Shown here piece by piece: positions 11,894 through 22,462 of a stretch of DNA of 44,850 nucleotides (its first letter is position 1; every line of letters begins with the position of its first letter). This DNA is from Chloromonas sp. AAM2 (lineage: Eukaryota > Chlorophyta > Chlorophyceae > Chlamydomonadales > Chlamydomonadaceae): positions 1 through 44,850 of the forward strand of contig QAXH01003123.1 in assembly GCA_004335635.1 (NCBI GenBank). The letters run 5' to 3'. A model generated the notes under the pieces. The model saw only the letters and a list, made by a program, of their open reading frames with translations, had not been told where the DNA came from and ran no database searches. A program made the position numbers and the translations under genes.

Positions 11894-12805
11894 CAGGAAG
11901 CACGCAAATGGACCAATCTTATACTGCAGATAAGAAGTCTTCTGCGGCAAACATTGAATCCATTGCCCCAGCCTCCTAGTAAAGGGCTGGTGAGTTCCTT
12001 GTGGCTACCCCACAGCCTGATTACATACCCAATCCTTGCGAAATCTCATCATTTTACCTTGCCAACAGCAAGCTAAAGTCCACAAACCGAAGCCATTCCA
12101 TTTCAATGGAGCGTATCACTTTGCCCATCACGTAGTTCTTCTTCTCGTCCAACAGAAAACTGATCAATGTTTGGTCATGACAGCCTCTCACATTAACACG
12201 TGCCTAACTCGTTCACCGCTAGCCGGTTCAGACACCACTGAACGGTGAATGACAATGGTAAGCTCAAACTTGTCATCGTCAGGCTTTGCAAAACAGCCAA
12301 TCGAGCATGGCCAGGTCCAGCAGCAGTACGCAGGCAGACCAGAAGATACTTGCCTAGACTAGTTGTGGGCAGCCTCTTGACTTGCTTTGGACAGCCAGGA
12401 AGCAGTAAATAGCTTTAACTACACAGCAAGCGCGAGTTGTATTATCGCACAACATCCAACTGCAACGAAAAACGGGTTGCCAGAGGTGCCTCAGTACCTC
12501 AGCCGAACGCCCTCGATTTGAACTTTACGAGAGTTTGACTGCCAGCCCTAACAAAACTGGAAATTAGATCGCTGCAGCCTCTGGATATATGTATGACATA
12601 CTGGTACTCGCTCGTCAACAGGCACATATTGCCTGATAGACAACACAATCACTGATTTCAACTGCAATCGGCATGCAAGTCCAGCAAAGGAGCTGATATC
12701 AGACCCTTCACTGCGACCTGCTCCGACAAGGTGACAGCACCAGCGCTCGGGCCTCCTTCACTTGGCCCATGACTCTGCAAGCGTCGGCCAGTGTGACTGC
12801 AGCAC

Positions 12806-15800
12806 TCAGTAGTGGTTTGCCACCTTGCGGTGGTGCACGGCAGTGGGTGCTGACTCATCCATGACCTCTCCACCGATGACGGTGGCGTACACGATGTAGT
12901 GATCTCCGGCTTCCATGCGTGACGCCACACGGCACTCCATGTACGCATTGGCATCCTGTGCGCATGCGACACAGTTCACTCTCTTGTGATAGAAAGGGAT
13001 GTACCGCATGGTGTGAGGATGTCACAGGTGCCAAGGGATTGCCAGGCACATGCCAGCTTCCCCAGTGCTCATGATGTTACTGCCACGTATGGAAATTTAC
13101 AGGCACGGCAGCAGCTGAGCCACAACGTGAGCAATGTGAATCAAAAGAGCAGTACCGTAGATTCATCGCTTTGCTGCAGTGATGCATTCAAGAAAAGTGC
13201 ACAACACATAGCACTTGTATGTTATCCGCCATACTGGCCCTGCTCTGATGCACGTTGTCTCCATCCCTCACACACCTTCAGCAGCGCTGCTCCTGTGACA
13301 GGCGCCTGTGTGACCTCCAGGCCCGCCAGTCGGTCCTCGTCGGGCTTGAAGGGCCGTGCTAGGCGCCGCATGACCGTGCGGTCCTTGCCCTCAGCCACCA
13401 TGCTTATGGCAAACTCACTGCCAACCTACGGGCAGACACAATGATGGTCAACATGCATGTCACGCAGAAGCATGCACTCTGTGGCATTAACCACGTGTTC
13501 AAGTCAATCGGATTCTGTGGTAAGCCAGCTGGTCGCAAGGCACCATCTGTGCTAGGATTAACCCCACTGTGTCTTATACAAATGGGGGACGTTAGGTTGC
13601 CACAGCCCTGGTGCCAGTGCCTGGCGTGCTCGGGTCCAGACTGACCTGCAGCAATGGCTCCATGGCTCGGTCCTTCTTGACTGACACAGTGATGCCGGGA
13701 GGGTCAAAGCTAGCCTGCAAGAGAGTAACAGCAACAGCACAATGGCACAGGAGTGGGCCATACAATTATCCTGTGCTCATGGTTCAACACTGTTTATGCC
13801 ACGCGTTGTGTTCAAGCGAGCTCATCCCCACCTTGTATTTATTTCCCAAGCAACTGATTCCAACTGCATCTCTGTGTCCTGCCCCATTGCTTCCTGCTGT
13901 TGTGCCCCTGCACCCCTGCCTCTCCAACCCACCTGCGACACCCAGCTGGCCAACATGGCGGCAGTTGCGTCCTCATCCTTGGCCGTGAGCACACACAGGG
14001 ACCCCACCAGCCGGCCCGCCGCCAGCTGCGCCCCGCTGGCCACCGCTTGTGCCCGCACACCAGGAGCCGCGGCCGCCTCTTTTGCCTTGGAGCGCTTCTT
14101 GAGGGCCAGGGCCAGGTCACGGCCGCTGTCCTCGCACTGCAACAAGTCCTGTGTGACACAACGGGCAATGGCACTGATGAGTGTATCGGCATGCAGTCCG
14201 TCAAGCTACCAAACGGCTGTTACTGCAAAAGCAACTTATCACTGTGGCAACTGCTGGGATGCTGCTATGCATGGTGCGTGTCATGAGTTACGCAGGATGG
14301 TACTGTGGCCATGCACAGCTGACATGCAGTACAGCACAGCGCCTACTTGTGTGATGCTAAGCATTGTGTGTGTGCGTGTCAGGAAGCGGCAGCCTGTGCC
14401 CGCAGCGTTTCACCTTGGCCGTGGGCTTGAACTTGACGCGGATGGCGGGGAACGCAAAGCCAAAGCCCGCGTCCTTGAGTCGACTCTCCATGATATCCAC
14501 CGCCTCACCGCTCCAACTGAGCGTGGGCAGGGCAGGGCAAGGATAGAGCACATCAGCGGCCGTCAGATGAAGTGAGAGCACAAATGTATGTAGCTGCACA
14601 TGTTCCTTTACATTAGTATCCTTATCTTTGGGAAGCCAGCGCCTGACCACTGTGATTCTGTGATTCAGTCTGTCGCCTCTCCGGTGGTACTAACTCCATC
14701 CAAGGCTGTCCACCACAGCCATACCCTATGCAACGTACCATTGCCACCCCGATCCATTCATTTCTAGCTTTGCCCAAGACTGACCTTCAGCAAACACAGC
14801 CGGATGAGGCTAGTTAGGCTCACTCACACCAGTAGTGGTTTGTTGTTGCCACCAACCCTATTACACACTTCCATTATTATTATCCCATGACACTGCCCAC
14901 CCAAAGCATGGCGTGTCCTCCCCCACTGAGCTGGCCTGGCATCGCTTCCCTCAGCTGGCCTGGCATTCTCACCCGAAGCTTCCAAACACTCCACACGGCA
15001 TGGCCTTGGCCTGTGTCTCTCGCATGATGGCGCCCATGGCCACCGACACCTGGGTGGGCAGGTGGCCGCCTAGCGTGGGGCTGCCTGCATGGACATAACG
15101 CATCGGGACAGGCGGTGGTGATGGCCCCAACAGCATGGCCGACGCTGTACCGGCGTGTGATTGAGATGGCCTTGGTTGACATCTGTGCAAGGCCGACCCA
15201 TACAGACTGTCAAAGCCAACTGCCACACTTCTCAGCAGTGCCCAAGCTTTGAATTACCAGTGTAGTGAGTTCTAGCCTCCCCAGCAGCACTACACATCCC
15301 TGATCAACTACCAACAGTCAATAAAACAGAGTACAGATGCAGGCGTGAGAAGTGAACACATGCTGTTGTTCCCCTGCCGCACCGAGAATGAATCCGTCTG
15401 ACTCCTTGATGACGCGTGTGACCTCATCTAGAGTGACCAGCTCCAGGTTGAGCGTGTTGACGCCCACACCCGACTTGGTCACGCCATGGCTGATGGCCTG
15501 CAGGGTGAGGCAGATACTCGGGACTGCATGGATTGAACCTGCCGTAGATGGGCAGAGTGTGCGCAGGCAAAGAGTGAAGCCACGATTAGCTATGATTGTG
15601 TGTGGGCGCAGAAGATTGTAAGCGTTGCCCACGCTGCGCATATGGATGGCCAGAGGCATGTCCTTCACTGGCGTCTTGCGTGTCAGCATGTGTGGCGGCC
15701 CCAGCAGAACAGTGGTCTGCATACGTGTGCCTGTGTTGCATTTGCATGGCCAGCAAGCCTTGCCTCTGCATTGCACATCAACTCATCCCTTGAGTCTTGC

Positions 15801-18800
15801 CCTCCCTCCTGCTTGCGCCCTGCTTTTGTTTCACCCTGTCTGTTTCCCACTGCTTCTATTCTCCAACGCTTGTTCCTGTAAGTCACCTGAGCCAGGGCAG
15901 CTGTATTCCCGTACGCGCTCGCGTAGAGCACTGCCACGCTCGAGACGTCCGCTGCCCTGATCTGCTCGTTGAGCCAGCCGCGGTACTCGCGCAGCAGCTG
16001 CGCCAGTGCAACGCTCACCGCAGGGCCGTGCATGGGGGCGCATGTGCTCACCTGGACACGCACATGCAGTGCGCACACATGCATGAGGGCATGCACCATT
16101 TGGCCTTGCTCATCATGTGCACACAGCCATTGCAGGGCACTGTCAATTGTGGCAGTACCGCCGTTCGCGCCATACACAGCAGATTGCGTCCAAGGGTAAG
16201 ACACCAGAGGTAAGACTAAGGTCTGACATGACTGAGAGCTATTGCAGTCTTTGGTGCCTGTGCAAGGTTTGCGTTATCGTGTGTCCCATTCAGGCAGGGT
16301 ACCCCCAGATTGGCTGATGCAAACCTCATAGCACTGCATGATGCTCTCAGGCTTTTCACTGCACATAAGAATGGCCCAGGCTTTGATACTGTTGCGGATC
16401 CGCACATAGGAATGAGCCAGGTTTTGGACTCAAAAGCATGCAAGTAGAGCCAGGTTTGGACTTAGTCCTTTGCAATGCGAGTATGGTGATGTTGCAATGG
16501 AACCGCCTTCTGTTTGACTAGTCAAACGATATAGGCGTAACAAGACACAGAATCACTCACTGACTCACTCACTGACTCACTGACTCACTCACTGACTCAC
16601 CCACTGACTCACCCACTGACTCACTCACTGACTCACTCACTGACTCACTCACTGACTCACTCACTGACTCACTCACTGATTCACTCACTGACTCACTCAC
16701 TGACTCACTCACTGACTCACTCACTGACTCACTCACCTCCAGTGCCCTGCTGGGTGCGGGTGTTTCCAGTGCAGCAGCAGCCAGGGGCGAATCAGCCCTG
16801 GGGGTGGACCGGCCCCCCAGCATCACACGCAGCCAGGCGAACTCATCACGCAGCGGCTGAATCAGCCTGCACACAACATGCAGTAACCGTGGAAATCAAC
16901 AAGCACATGGTGGTCAGCAGTGTCGGATCAAAGTTCCTGCAGTTCTGCCGGTTATCCAAGCCAGCCCACAAAAAGAATCCGTAATCTAGCATGCTACTAT
17001 ATGGCCTCTGCTGCCAGGTCCATCTTTCCCCACTTGAATTCTGACCCTGTCCTTACCTCCTCATCACGCCTCCTTTTGCCCCTGGCTTTGTCTCGGTGCC
17101 TGCTGCTGCAGCCAGGGGCACGGGCATGATCTCGAGCTTATCCAGGGCGGACAGCGTCTGGCGTGCAGATGGCGCAAGCATGCAGTCAAAGAAGTACCGC
17201 CAGTCGTCGCCGTACCGCTCCCACCCACCCACGTCCTCGACCACACCCTGAAGGAATGCACAGGCGGGGGCATGGCGCACTGGGACTACCGGTGACAATA
17301 GATGAACACAGAATGGTGCAGGCTAGCGCGCCCTGGCAGGCAGGCAAGATGGGTTGTGCAGCACTGTCTGGAGACGTATGGGTAGCACATGGCATTGAGA
17401 AGTGCACGGGGCATTGGGGCTCAAGGTGACCACACCATAGGCATACGGGTGAACACCGGATGGAGCCAGGCTGTATTAAGGCGTGAGGCTAAGACTTGAC
17501 AGGTATAGGCTGCATGGATGGCGATTGCGTGCGCACCAGCTCTGTCACAATGCATGTTCAGTGAAAACAAGGCCGTGTGAGCCCAGCAAGAGGGCTTAGC
17601 AAGGCTGCTCTGACAGTTAACAGTAGATTCAGCATGCTGTTGTTTTCTGCTGCCTGTGCTTACGTCTGGAGGAGAGACATGGGAAGAGAAGAGCTTTGAT
17701 GAGAATAGCACCCTTGACGGCGGGTAGTACGCCACCATGAGGTCGGGCCAGCGGGGCGTGGGTGTCAGCTCGAGCTGAAGGGCGTTGGCGGGGTCCGAGC
17801 CTAAGGGTATGCGCTGCCCAGACCGGGCCGTGCTAAGGCTCACGCTGGACAGCAGGGCAGCCTTCTCAGGCTTGTCTCCTGCATAGACAGAAAGGAGAAA
17901 GAGGAAGGGTGTAGAAAGAGGGACTCAGGCAGGGCATGAAACAGGAGAGATTGTAGGCAAGGCAGGCGCCAGCGGTGCTGCATGTGGGGTGACTGCTGTC
18001 GCATGGGTGGTTGTGTAAGCGTCACAAAAGCATTGACATGGCATGCAGCACGGTGCCTCATTTGCTACGCACCAATGGTTGTCTGCAGCAGCCTGAGCGC
18101 TGGGTTAGACAGCACCACTGTGACCTGAGCCCCGCCCGCCTTGCCCAGGGCAGTCAGCAGCAGCTCCAGAGTGGGGATGGACTTGGGGTCAAGATGCGTA
18201 ATCACAATGTGGGTCAGGGCGGAGAGGGAGATGGAGCCGGACAGGGCAGCCACTGCATGCAACGCGGGCAGCATGGCAGCGCGTGAAGGCCATGCACTTG
18301 GGAGTTGGAACGCTTCAAGCATGGGACGCTACACATTTGAAACGTATGAGCCAGACGCAGCTGATCTTCTTTTTCAGGCAATCAACACATAGATACACTA
18401 GGCAAAGTCACCTAGCCACGTGCAAATCTAGCCCTGTGCTGCTAGAACTCGCAAGCCTGTACAAGCCCTGTGCAACGTAACCTCAGCCCTGTCCGCAAGT
18501 CTGTACAAGTTGTATGCAATACAACATTGGCCCCCCAGTCCAGCTTCGGCTCACCAAACTTGTCAGCGTATGCCTCATACGGCACATCCACCAGAGCTAT
18601 GGCCCCAGGCACCTGCAATGCGAGTGGTTGACCGGGTGGTTGCGTTAGGTCGCCTGCCCCTAGGCCTGATTTTCTAGTCACAGTCAAGCAGGTGGACTCT
18701 GTGGGTAGACAAAAGCGATAGGCAGAATCATAGCGGTCTCCACTGCTGACACAGGTAGTATGGGTGCGCAACATGCGTTGATGTAGTTGCCAATCAAAAC

Positions 18801-19445
18801 ATTTGCTAAGAAGATGTTTCGTTACTGGCTGGGTAACTTGCAAATTGCAGATTGATCACTCGGCAACGGAAGCAGTTTACACAAGCACCATGATGGCAAT
18901 GTGTTTGCCTGAAGGGGTGTTCGCTTCTGGCTGAAGGCCTACATGGTATGCATGAAACGCCGGTCACTCACGTTGATGAGGTAGCAGTTATCGCTTGTCC
19001 CATGCTTGAGCATGTACTCCACTTCCATGCGCAGCTTGCATGAACAGCTGCCCCGGACCACTGACACATTGGGTGCCAAATCATACACTGTCTCAGAATC
19101 AACTTGCACCCTTTCATCAGGCGGTGGTTCCTGCGGTTGTGTGGTAGGGAGGAGGTGTTCGGCATGCTCTTATCTCACAAACCCCCACTTCCGGGAGCAT
19201 GAACACACATCTGACACTGACGCCAGGTAGCTGCATTTCACCTTAGTGGTTGAACGTGCTGTGGTTGTTGCTTGCGACACGGTCAGCCATTGCCGCTTGT
19301 GTGGCAATGTGGTGCCAAAGTGGCAAGGTTGATTTTTCGGACAAGGCCGTCCCGCAGGTCGGACGATGGTGGAGGCCACGACTGGGACGCGTTCAGAATT
19401 GGCCCTGCCCGTCGCGCTTCCGTTTGGATGCCGAAGTGCACGCAT
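12806..19445 (-). CDS. FLVA: Chloroplast flavodiiron protein, FLVA (Flv1) type
   Basis: Fifteen exons with matching phases give 734 aa: 19242-19445, 18972-19130, 18555-18612, 18073-18252, 17664-17878, 17057-17247, 16737-16866, 15887-16051, 15383-15497, 14973-15084, 14414-14516, 13933-14136, 13646-13714, 13276-13425, 12806-12955. Exon 1 is a transit-peptide-like leader. Then come a metallo-beta-lactamase-like diiron domain, a flavodoxin domain (SAYGNTAALAQ near 424-434, SPTLGGHLPTQV, GSFGWSGEAVD) and a flavin-reductase domain (AMLASWVSQASFDPPG, and AVHHRK near the end). Such proteins reduce O2 to water using electrons from photosystem I, protecting it under fluctuating light. The iron-ligand positions read H160-x-D162-x-K164, R243-x18-K262 and H387. 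Basic residues replace canonical Asp, His and Asp, which is the pattern of Flv1/FLVA rather than Flv3/FLVB. The intron after exon 7 begins with a donor-site tandem repeat. The family call is firm; A versus B rests on those ligands. Confidence 0.93.
16512..16527. repeat. 16-bp perfect palindrome in a FLVA intron
   Basis: GTTTGACTAGTCAAAC reads the same on both strands. It lies just beside the tandem repeat that starts at about 16553, inside the intron 16052-16736. No function is evident. Confidence 0.8.
16553..16736 (-). repeat. Tandem array of 12-bp units carrying splice donors
   Basis: The minus strand is a nearly pure array of GTGAGTGAGTCA, about fifteen units with a few variants (GTGGGTGAGTCA, and one or two shortened units). 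It starts exactly at the donor of the flavodiiron exon 16737-16866, so the first repeat base is the first intron base. Each unit contains GTGAGT, a strong donor. Translated in the exon frame it reads VSES repeatedly. A stop follows at 16569, so full retention would truncate the protein before its flavodoxin domain. Confidence 0.95.
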
Positions 19446-19793
19446 TCTCCGTGATGATGAGGCTGATGCTGATGTGGAAAGTATGCACTTGCAGATTTCC
19501 ACCGATGATATGGGATGCTGCAGTGGGTTAATCACGACGTTAGCCTTGCGTATCAATGCCAAAAGGCCATTCTTTTGGAGCAGCAACGGTCACCTACCAA
19601 CGGCCATCAACTCCACAACTCCACAACTCCTTTGCAGCCCCACTGAGTCTGGCAGCAGATGTGTTGAGAATTGATGACCAGACCCAATCCACAACACAAT
19701 CTGTACTTGTAGCCCCATCTCCCAGCCGTTCATCCAGCGCCACACACACTGCAGCCACATCCTCCCACGTGGGCGAGGGCTTCTTCAACCCTT
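19446..19793. promoter_or_regulatory. Shared divergent promoter region of FLVA and the DUF493 gene
   Basis: The start codons of the minus-strand flavodiiron gene (19445) and the plus-strand DUF493 gene (19794) are 348 bp apart, so both promoters and 5' leaders must lie here unless non-coding first exons exist. The stretch contains the short direct repeat CCACAACT near 19613-19630. No clear TATA box stands out. The open frame running through it on the plus strand is not needed for either gene model. Confidence 0.5.
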
Positions 19794-21256
19794 ATGCAAA
19801 CAGGCCTCAGGCTGGCGAGTTCCTTACTTAACCCTACCACCTTCCACTTACCGCCCCAGCCATTGGCATGTGAACATGGAAGGAGGACCAGGTACTTGGC
19901 GCCTAGCACAAGGTGCAACACAAGAGGAGCACCACTAACAGGTGCCAGGCGGGTGCGTGCCCATGACGAGAATGCCAACCCAGCTGACTGCGAAGGACAA
20001 CCCCAGCTAGTGGAGCTGCCTGAAGAGCTGCAAGGTGGGTGCAGCCTCATCCCTGTGGGTCGCAGACCACTGTGGCGCTTAGTGCAATGTGTGGGAAGAG
20101 ATAGGTTAAGCCGTGGCAACAAACGCTTAATCTGTTGCAGTGTGGTGCGATGCATCGATGCTCCGTCCGCTAGTCTAATGACCCACAACAAGCCGTGCTG
20201 CTGGAACTGACGGCATGTGCAGTGTTTGCTATGCCCTTGCTCGCTCCCCTCAAGCATGTCAACAATCACCGCGTTGATGCATGCAAGCAGGGCTGAGCAT
20301 CAACGATGGGGGCCTGTTGGTAGACGAGAAAACGGGCAAGGTCATCAACAGCTTGGGCGCCACACGGTTTGACGTGGCAGTGACCGCAATGAGAGGCTTG
20401 CTGGACCCACCCACATGGGTCGAGGTATGAAAGGCTAGACTTCTTCTGCAGACGCGTGCTACGCGTCTTACACGTCTTGAGAACATGGCTTAAACTTGCC
20501 CCTTACACTTTTTAAACATCCTGAGATCCGGCTTACATCCCATGCCTTGTACAGTCCCCTGACCATTTCTTCCATTCTGAAGGTGATTTCCTGGTCAGGC
20601 AAGGGCCAAGACCAAGCTTCCACGGCCCAAGTTACAGTTTTGCATGAGGTCACTGTCCTTCTAGTATCTGCCGCATTGTTCAGCTGACTTGCAGGTCACA
20701 CCCACGTGCCCTGTCCTGTTATGCAGAACACGGAACATACACCTGGTCTCATTCTCGGCTCGTTGGTACGATTTCCAACCAAATACTGCTTTTCAATCGT
20801 GGGCAGCAAAGCGCCTGGGTTCCAGGAGGACATGTTGCATATCATCGAGCGTGTGTGCCAAGCGACAGTGGACCCAGGGGAAGTCAGGGCCGTAGAGCGT
20901 CTGGGCGGCAAATACCTTAGCTTACAGGTAAGTGTGTGGCAGGCTGGATTCTGCCACCAGTGGTAGAGATCATTGCCCAGATCGTGTGTGAGGTGCAGAT
21001 CAAAGATTACATCCTCGTGCACCCAGTTTCGTTGCACCCAAAGTTCGCCCTGTGTCGGTCTTGAACTGGTCTTCAAGTGCAGTAAACACCCATGGGCCAG
21101 CTGTTAATAGTACTTGCCACCGAGAGCGTATCGCATCACCGGAAGCCTCTCGTTGCTGTGCTGCCGCAGATAGACGTCATGGTGCGAGCGCCCGAGCTGG
21201 TATCAATGGTCATTGAGGAGTTGGGTAAAGACAGCCGAGTTAAGATGCGCTACTAG
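19794..21256 (+). CDS. DUF493 family protein, probably plastid-targeted
   Basis: Four exons (19794-20034, 20291-20424, 20727-20927, 21170-21256) join in phase to 220 aa. The C-terminal 95 residues match the DUF493 (YbeD-like) fold. FPTKYCFSIVG gives the first strand, GFQEDMLHIIERV the helix, GGKYLSL the middle strand, and the last exon ends VRAPELVSMVIEELGKDSRV then KMRY. This small ACT-like domain is widespread in bacteria and plastid-bearing eukaryotes; its biochemical role is not established. The central exon carries an acidic linker (LSINDGGLLVDEKTGKVINS) seen before the domain in plant homologues. The first 80 residues are rich in Arg, Ser, Thr and Pro and look like a transit peptide, which is inference. 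The start is the ATG that keeps exon 1 open; an acceptor-like site near 19858 leaves a shorter exon 1 possible. It is divergent from FLVA. Confidence 0.8.
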
Positions 21257-21437
21257 TAATTGGGTTTTCAAAATATTGATGCCCTGACGTACGAGTGATC
21301 TCCCGACGGTGAACCACTGACATGAAGTTGGCGTGCGCCTGCATATCACGTCATCGTGGTGTGCACTGCCACTAGCAGCCGGAATGAGCTGTTGATACAT
21401 GTGCACAGCAGGTGATGTGCTAAGCAGCAGCATGTGC

Positions 21438-21442
21438 TGTAA
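21438..21442 (+). terminator. Candidate poly(A) signal (TGTAA) of the DUF493 gene
   Basis: TGTAA, the usual green-algal polyadenylation signal, occurs 182 bp after the DUF493 stop codon and before the next plus-strand gene. Confidence 0.5.
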
Positions 21443-21724
21443 GCAGTGTTCCAATTGATGTTCCAGGTTCAGCTGCACCATGACCGGCCTGCTACAGACG
21501 GGCTGGCTGTTTCACTCGCTTGTCTGGAAGCAGTTCTGACAATCAACTGCATCATGACAGACCTGGCTAGCACAGCTTGCATGAAGTACCAAACCTACTG
21601 CTGCCGAAGGGAGGGTTTGGAAAACCAACCACATTTCACAGAGGTGAAACGGGCGAGCAACAAGGGCTTAGTGGAGTTGGCTGCCGACAGTGTTAGCTCG
21701 TGTCTTGTGTGCAACATCGCCAAG

Positions 21725-22133
21725 ATGGGCTTGTGGACAGCATTCACCCATGCTATCTACAAAGAGCCGATTCTAGTTTGGGCGCTCGGCCTCTATGGGA
21801 CAGGTGAGAGGCTTTGGGCAATTACACAGCAGCGCGCAGAATGCATCGGCCCCAGAAGAATTCATGCAGGACGTGCGAGCGCCGATGCCGTTTTTCCAAT
21901 CAGCACTCGAGCTGTGCCTTGCAGGCATAACAACTGCTGCGGTGGTCCCTCTTTTCTACGACAAGCGGAAGCAAAACACTGCTGCGGATCCTCCAACCTT
22001 GAAAGAGGTGATATCATGCGTGCATGGTCTCATTGACGATGTTCATGCATCCGCCATGCACATCTGACCCAGCCTGCCATGGCACTTCTGCTTGCAGGTC
22101 ATTGCGGGCTTACAGAAGCGCCTGGGGCACTGA
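21725..22133 (+). CDS. Small protein resembling complex I subunit B9/NDUFA3
   Basis: Three tiny exons (21725-21803, 21925-22007, 22098-22133) join in phase to a 65-aa protein with clean GT-AG signals. It begins MGLWTAFTHAIYKEPILVW, continues through a hydrophobic stretch (ALGLYGTGITTAAVVPLFY), and ends in a charged tail finishing KEVIAGLQKRLGH. Length, the N-terminal KEP-[I/V]-LV motif, the single membrane segment and the proline at its end resemble the NDUFA3/B9 subunit of mitochondrial NADH:ubiquinone oxidoreductase. That subunit is an accessory membrane-arm protein and poorly conserved, so the match is suggestive only. The gene lies between the DUF493 gene on the same strand and the convergent methyltransferase gene. 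I am confident it is a real gene but less sure of its identity. Confidence 0.6.
22110..22114 (-). terminator. Candidate poly(A) signal of the methyltransferase gene
   Basis: TGTAA on the minus strand lies 349 bp past the methyltransferase stop. It falls inside the last coding exon of the convergent B9-like gene, so use of this signal would make the two transcripts overlap. Confidence 0.35.
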
Positions 22134-22462
22134 GCTCAGGTGCAGCTTGCGTGGGCAAGCCTGGCCCAACAGCATGCAGAAGGATGTTGTCCAGCACGCA
22201 CAGCCAAGAGATGGGCACAAAGCATGCAAACAGACATCAGCGAGGGCCTGCAAGCACAGCGTCTCTTTAGGTTGTGTGCTCGTGTGGTGCACAATTCTTG
22301 ATCTGACGTCTGCGCCGGAGAAGTGTTTGCTAGCCTGTTGCATAGGCTTTTCCACTTCCTATCATCAGTAGAGTAGCTTGGTTGGGTGCAAGTGAGCTTG
22401 CTGTACAGCGGCATTGATAGCAATTGGTTTTTGGTATGGAGTAGACTCCTAGTGCAAAACAT

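Larger units (their letters stand above)
11102..12805. other. Intergenic region, no gene seen
   Basis: This 1.7-kb gap lies between the start of the fibrillin gene and the stop of the flavodiiron gene, both on the minus strand. The open frames inside it have no recognisable motifs. It should contain the fibrillin promoter near 11110 and the flavodiiron 3' untranslated region near 12800. A minus-strand TGTAA at 12021-12025 is a possible but distant poly(A) signal. Small structures: a 20-bp direct repeat at 11216/11246; GTCGAG-TAA-CTCGAC near 11430; and nested complementary arms at 12212-12249 (TTCACC/GGTGAA outside GTTCA/TGAAC). Confidence 0.5.

Noticed and set aside
16569..16736. The VSES repeat as part of the normal flavodiiron protein
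   Set aside because: It begins exactly at a splice donor and runs into a stop; the next exon joins in phase without it. It remains interesting only as alternative splicing.
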